Part shown: positions 62,678 through 64,000 of the stretch, piece by piece | How positions within the stretch are numbered: position 1 is the stretch's first letter | How the letters are laid out: every line of letters starts with the position of its first letter | Assembly: GCA_018823745.1 (NCBI GenBank) | Contig: JAHJHR010000004.1 | Location: 124,001 to 188,000 of the forward strand | DNA: 64,000 nucleotides | Source: Alphaproteobacteria bacterium | GTDB taxonomy: Bacteria > Pseudomonadota > Alphaproteobacteria > Oceanibaculales > Oceanibaculaceae | Direction: 5' to 3' | The notes under the pieces: model-generated | Told to the model about the DNA's origin: nothing | Seen by the model: the letters and a program-made list of their open reading frames with translations, nothing else | The model's database searches: none | Made by a program: the position numbers and the translations under genes

Positions 62678-63538
62678 ATGGGAATCATCACCGATATCGT
62701 GCTGCCGGTTTCGCTGGCCTTCATCATGTTTTCCATCGGGCTGACGCTGACCATTGGCGATTTCCGGCGTGTCGCAGCGCAGCCACGGGACTTCCTGATC
62801 GGCGCGGCCAGCCAGATCCTCGTGCTGCCGCTGGTCGCTTTCGCGCTGGTCTCGGCCTGGCGGATCGAGCCGGTGCTGGCGGTTGGCGTGATGATCATCG
62901 CCGCCGCACCGGGCGGCGTGACCTCCAACCTGCTGACCCTGTTCGCGCGCGGCGACGTGGCGCTGTCGGTCTCGCTGACCGCGATCACCAGCCTGCTCAG
63001 CGTCGTCACCGTGCCGCTGATCGTGGTGGCGGCGCACCAGCATTTTGTCGGCGGTCCGGCGGGCGAGCTGACCGTGGCCGGGGCGGTCCTGCGCATTTTC
63101 GTCATCGTCACCGTGCCGGTGCTGGCCGGGCTGGCCGTGCGCCACCGCCTTCCGGGCTTTGCCCAGCGCTTCGAGCCGCTGGCGCGTCGAATCTCCGCCG
63201 TGCTGTTCGTTCTGGTGATGGCCGGAGCGATCTATGCCGAGCGCGCCAATATCACCACCTATTTCGCGCAGGCCGGGGCGATCACCCTGACCCTGAACAT
63301 CGCGATGATGGCGATTGCCTTCTATGGCGCGGCCTGGCTGGGCCTGCTGCGCCCGCAGCGCATCGCCATCGCGCTGGAATGCGGGCTGCAGAACGGCACG
63401 CTGGCGATTGCCGTGGCGGCCACCCTGTTCCAGGACACGCTCTACGCCATCCCGGCGGCGATCTACAGCCTGATGATGTTCGGCACCGCGCTCGCCTTCG
63501 TGTTTCTGGTCACGCGCGGCAGGCCGGCGGCGGTGTAG
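62678..63538 (+). CDS. Bile acid:sodium symporter family transporter
   Basis: This 286-aa membrane protein starts MGIITDIVLPVSLAFIMFSI, with FSIGLTLTIGDFRRVA, then VGVMIIAAAPGGVTSNLLTLFARGD (the conserved unwound helix-4 motif), and the second crossover EC-L-N--LA in LECGLQNGTLAIAVA. Length and about nine helices fit the family. Known members take up bile acids, pantoate, or organic anions with sodium. A strong SD (gggggagggg) precedes the ATG. Confidence 0.92.
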   Translation: MGIITDIVLPVSLAFIMFSIGLTLTIGDFRRVAAQPRDFLIGAASQILVLPLVAFALVSAWRIEPVLAVGVMIIAAAPGGVTSNLLTLFARGDVALSVSLTAITSLLSVVTVPLIVVAAHQHFVGGPAGELTVAGAVLRIFVIVTVPVLAGLAVRHRLPGFAQRFEPLARRISAVLFVLVMAGAIYAERANITTYFAQAGAITLTLNIAMMAIAFYGAAWLGLLRPQRIAIALECGLQNGTLAIAVAATLFQDTLYAIPAAIYSLMMFGTALAFVFLVTRGRPAAV

Positions 63539-63551
63539 GGGCCGCCAAAAC

Positions 63552-63583
63552 AAAAAGCCCAGCCGGTGAGGGCTGGGCTTTTT
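63552..63583. terminator. Bidirectional rho-independent terminator
   Basis: A perfect 13-bp inverted repeat (AAAAAGCCCAGCC / GGCTGGGCTTTTT) with a 6-base loop gives T tracts on both strands. It ends the symporter transcript on the forward strand and the tRNA-Pro transcript on the reverse strand. Confidence 0.9.
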
Positions 63584-63592
63584 GGATTTAAT

Positions 63593-63669
63593 TGGTCGGA
63601 GCAGCAGGATTTGAACCTGCGACCCCTGCCTCCCGAAGACAGTGCTCTACCAGGCTGAGCTATGCTCCG
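63593..63669 (-). tRNA. tRNA-Pro (anticodon CGG)
   Basis: The 77-nt reverse-strand gene has acceptor arms CGGAGCA/TGCTCCG, discriminator A and an encoded CCA, D arm GCTC...GAGC, anticodon loop TTCGGGA (anticodon CGG, codon CCG), and T arm GCAGG-TTCAAAT-CCTGC. All four stems pair. It lies 10 bases from the bidirectional terminator. Confidence 0.97.
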
Positions 63670-63735
63670 ACCGAGGGCGTGCTTATAGCGGTCCGCCGGG
63701 GCGGCTGCAAGGGCAAAGCAACGCTGTGGGCTATA

Positions 63736-64000
63736 TTAGAAAGCCCGCTCGATGGTGAAGTCGATCAGGTCGTCCAGCGCCGTGCGCACCGGCGTGTCGG
63801 GCAGGCTGGCCAGTGCGGTGCGGGCGGCCTTGCCATAGAGGCGGGCGCGGTCCAGCGATTCGGTCAGGGCGCCGTGTTTCTGCATCAGGACCATGGCATG
63901 GGCGAGGTCGCCGTCGCGGATATCCTGCTGCTCCAGCGTGCGCTGCCAGAAGGCGCGCTCCTCCTGCGTGCTGCGTTCGACCGCCAGGATGATCGGCAGG
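63736..64000 (-). CDS. Polyprenyl diphosphate synthase (octa-/decaprenyl type), C-terminal fragment
   Basis: The C-terminal 87 residues are in the window; the start is beyond the right edge. LPIILAVERSTQEERAFWQR, EQQDIRDGDLAHAMVLMQKH and GALTESLDRARLYGKAARTA match the end of long-chain trans-prenyl synthases of the IspB/DdsA type, which make the ubiquinone side chain. The Asp-rich motifs are outside the window, so chain length cannot be inferred. Confidence 0.85.
   Translation of the reverse strand, partial: LPIILAVERSTQEERAFWQRTLEQQDIRDGDLAHAMVLMQKHGALTESLDRARLYGKAARTALASLPDTPVRTALDDLIDFTIERAF

Overview
The window is a GC-rich chromosomal segment from an alphaproteobacterium, probably of the Rhodospirillales type. 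The basis is codon use, the ccmDEFGHI operon, DUF1289/DUF167/YbaN neighbours and many four-base ATGA/GTGA start-stop overlaps. The exact genus cannot be read from the sequence.

Left arm (1-34.6 kb), mostly core and metabolic genes. It opens with a fragment of a shikimate dehydrogenase, a beta-keto acid cleavage enzyme and a carnitine-dehydrogenase-like 3-hydroxyacyl-CoA dehydrogenase, which together suggest carnitine-like catabolism. Next come an SDR, the chain yggT-yggU-folD-DUF1289, a dipeptide/oligopeptide ABC importer (binding protein, two permeases, fused ATPase) divergent from a DoeB-like deacylase, and the cytochrome c maturation operon ccmD-ccmI. A low-GC gene for a 561-aa protein with a polymerase-beta-type nucleotidyltransferase fold (17.7-19.3 kb) sits between two small secreted proteins of the same general design; it looks transferred and is a defence candidate. 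Then follow a GreB-like factor, a formylglycine sulfatase, a quinone/electrophile detoxification group (glutathionyl-hydroquinone reductase, pirin, WrbA) with a divergent LysR regulator, a ParDE toxin-antitoxin pair, fumC, an RNA m5U methyltransferase, YbaN, and a hydantoinase/oxoprolinase pair with a small secreted protein inserted between its subunits.

Phage-derived block (34.7-56.7 kb). An S24 repressor diverges from two small early genes. After them come terminase small and large subunits, a DUF4055 portal, a scaffold candidate, a P22-type coat protein, connectors, a tail tube, a tail assembly chaperone made by a clear -1 frameshift (A AAA AAC at 47318-47324), a tape measure, two large tail proteins, an M15 endolysin and holin-like proteins. 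No integrase, replication or excision gene is visible. Host-like cargo (a GNAT acetyltransferase, an Asp/Glu-racemase-like gene, a lipoprotein and other small genes) is interleaved. The gaps between capsid and tail genes hold bipartite palindromic repeats, one family of which also occurs outside the block. Together this suggests an old resident, possibly domesticated or gene-transfer-agent-like, rather than a fresh prophage.

Right arm (56.7-64 kb): an EmrAB-like efflux pump with a divergent TetR regulator and a perfect palindromic operator, a zinc-ribbon protein, thiC under a TPP riboswitch, a bile acid:sodium symporter family protein, tRNA-Pro(CGG) with encoded CCA, and the C-terminus of a long-chain polyprenyl diphosphate synthase.
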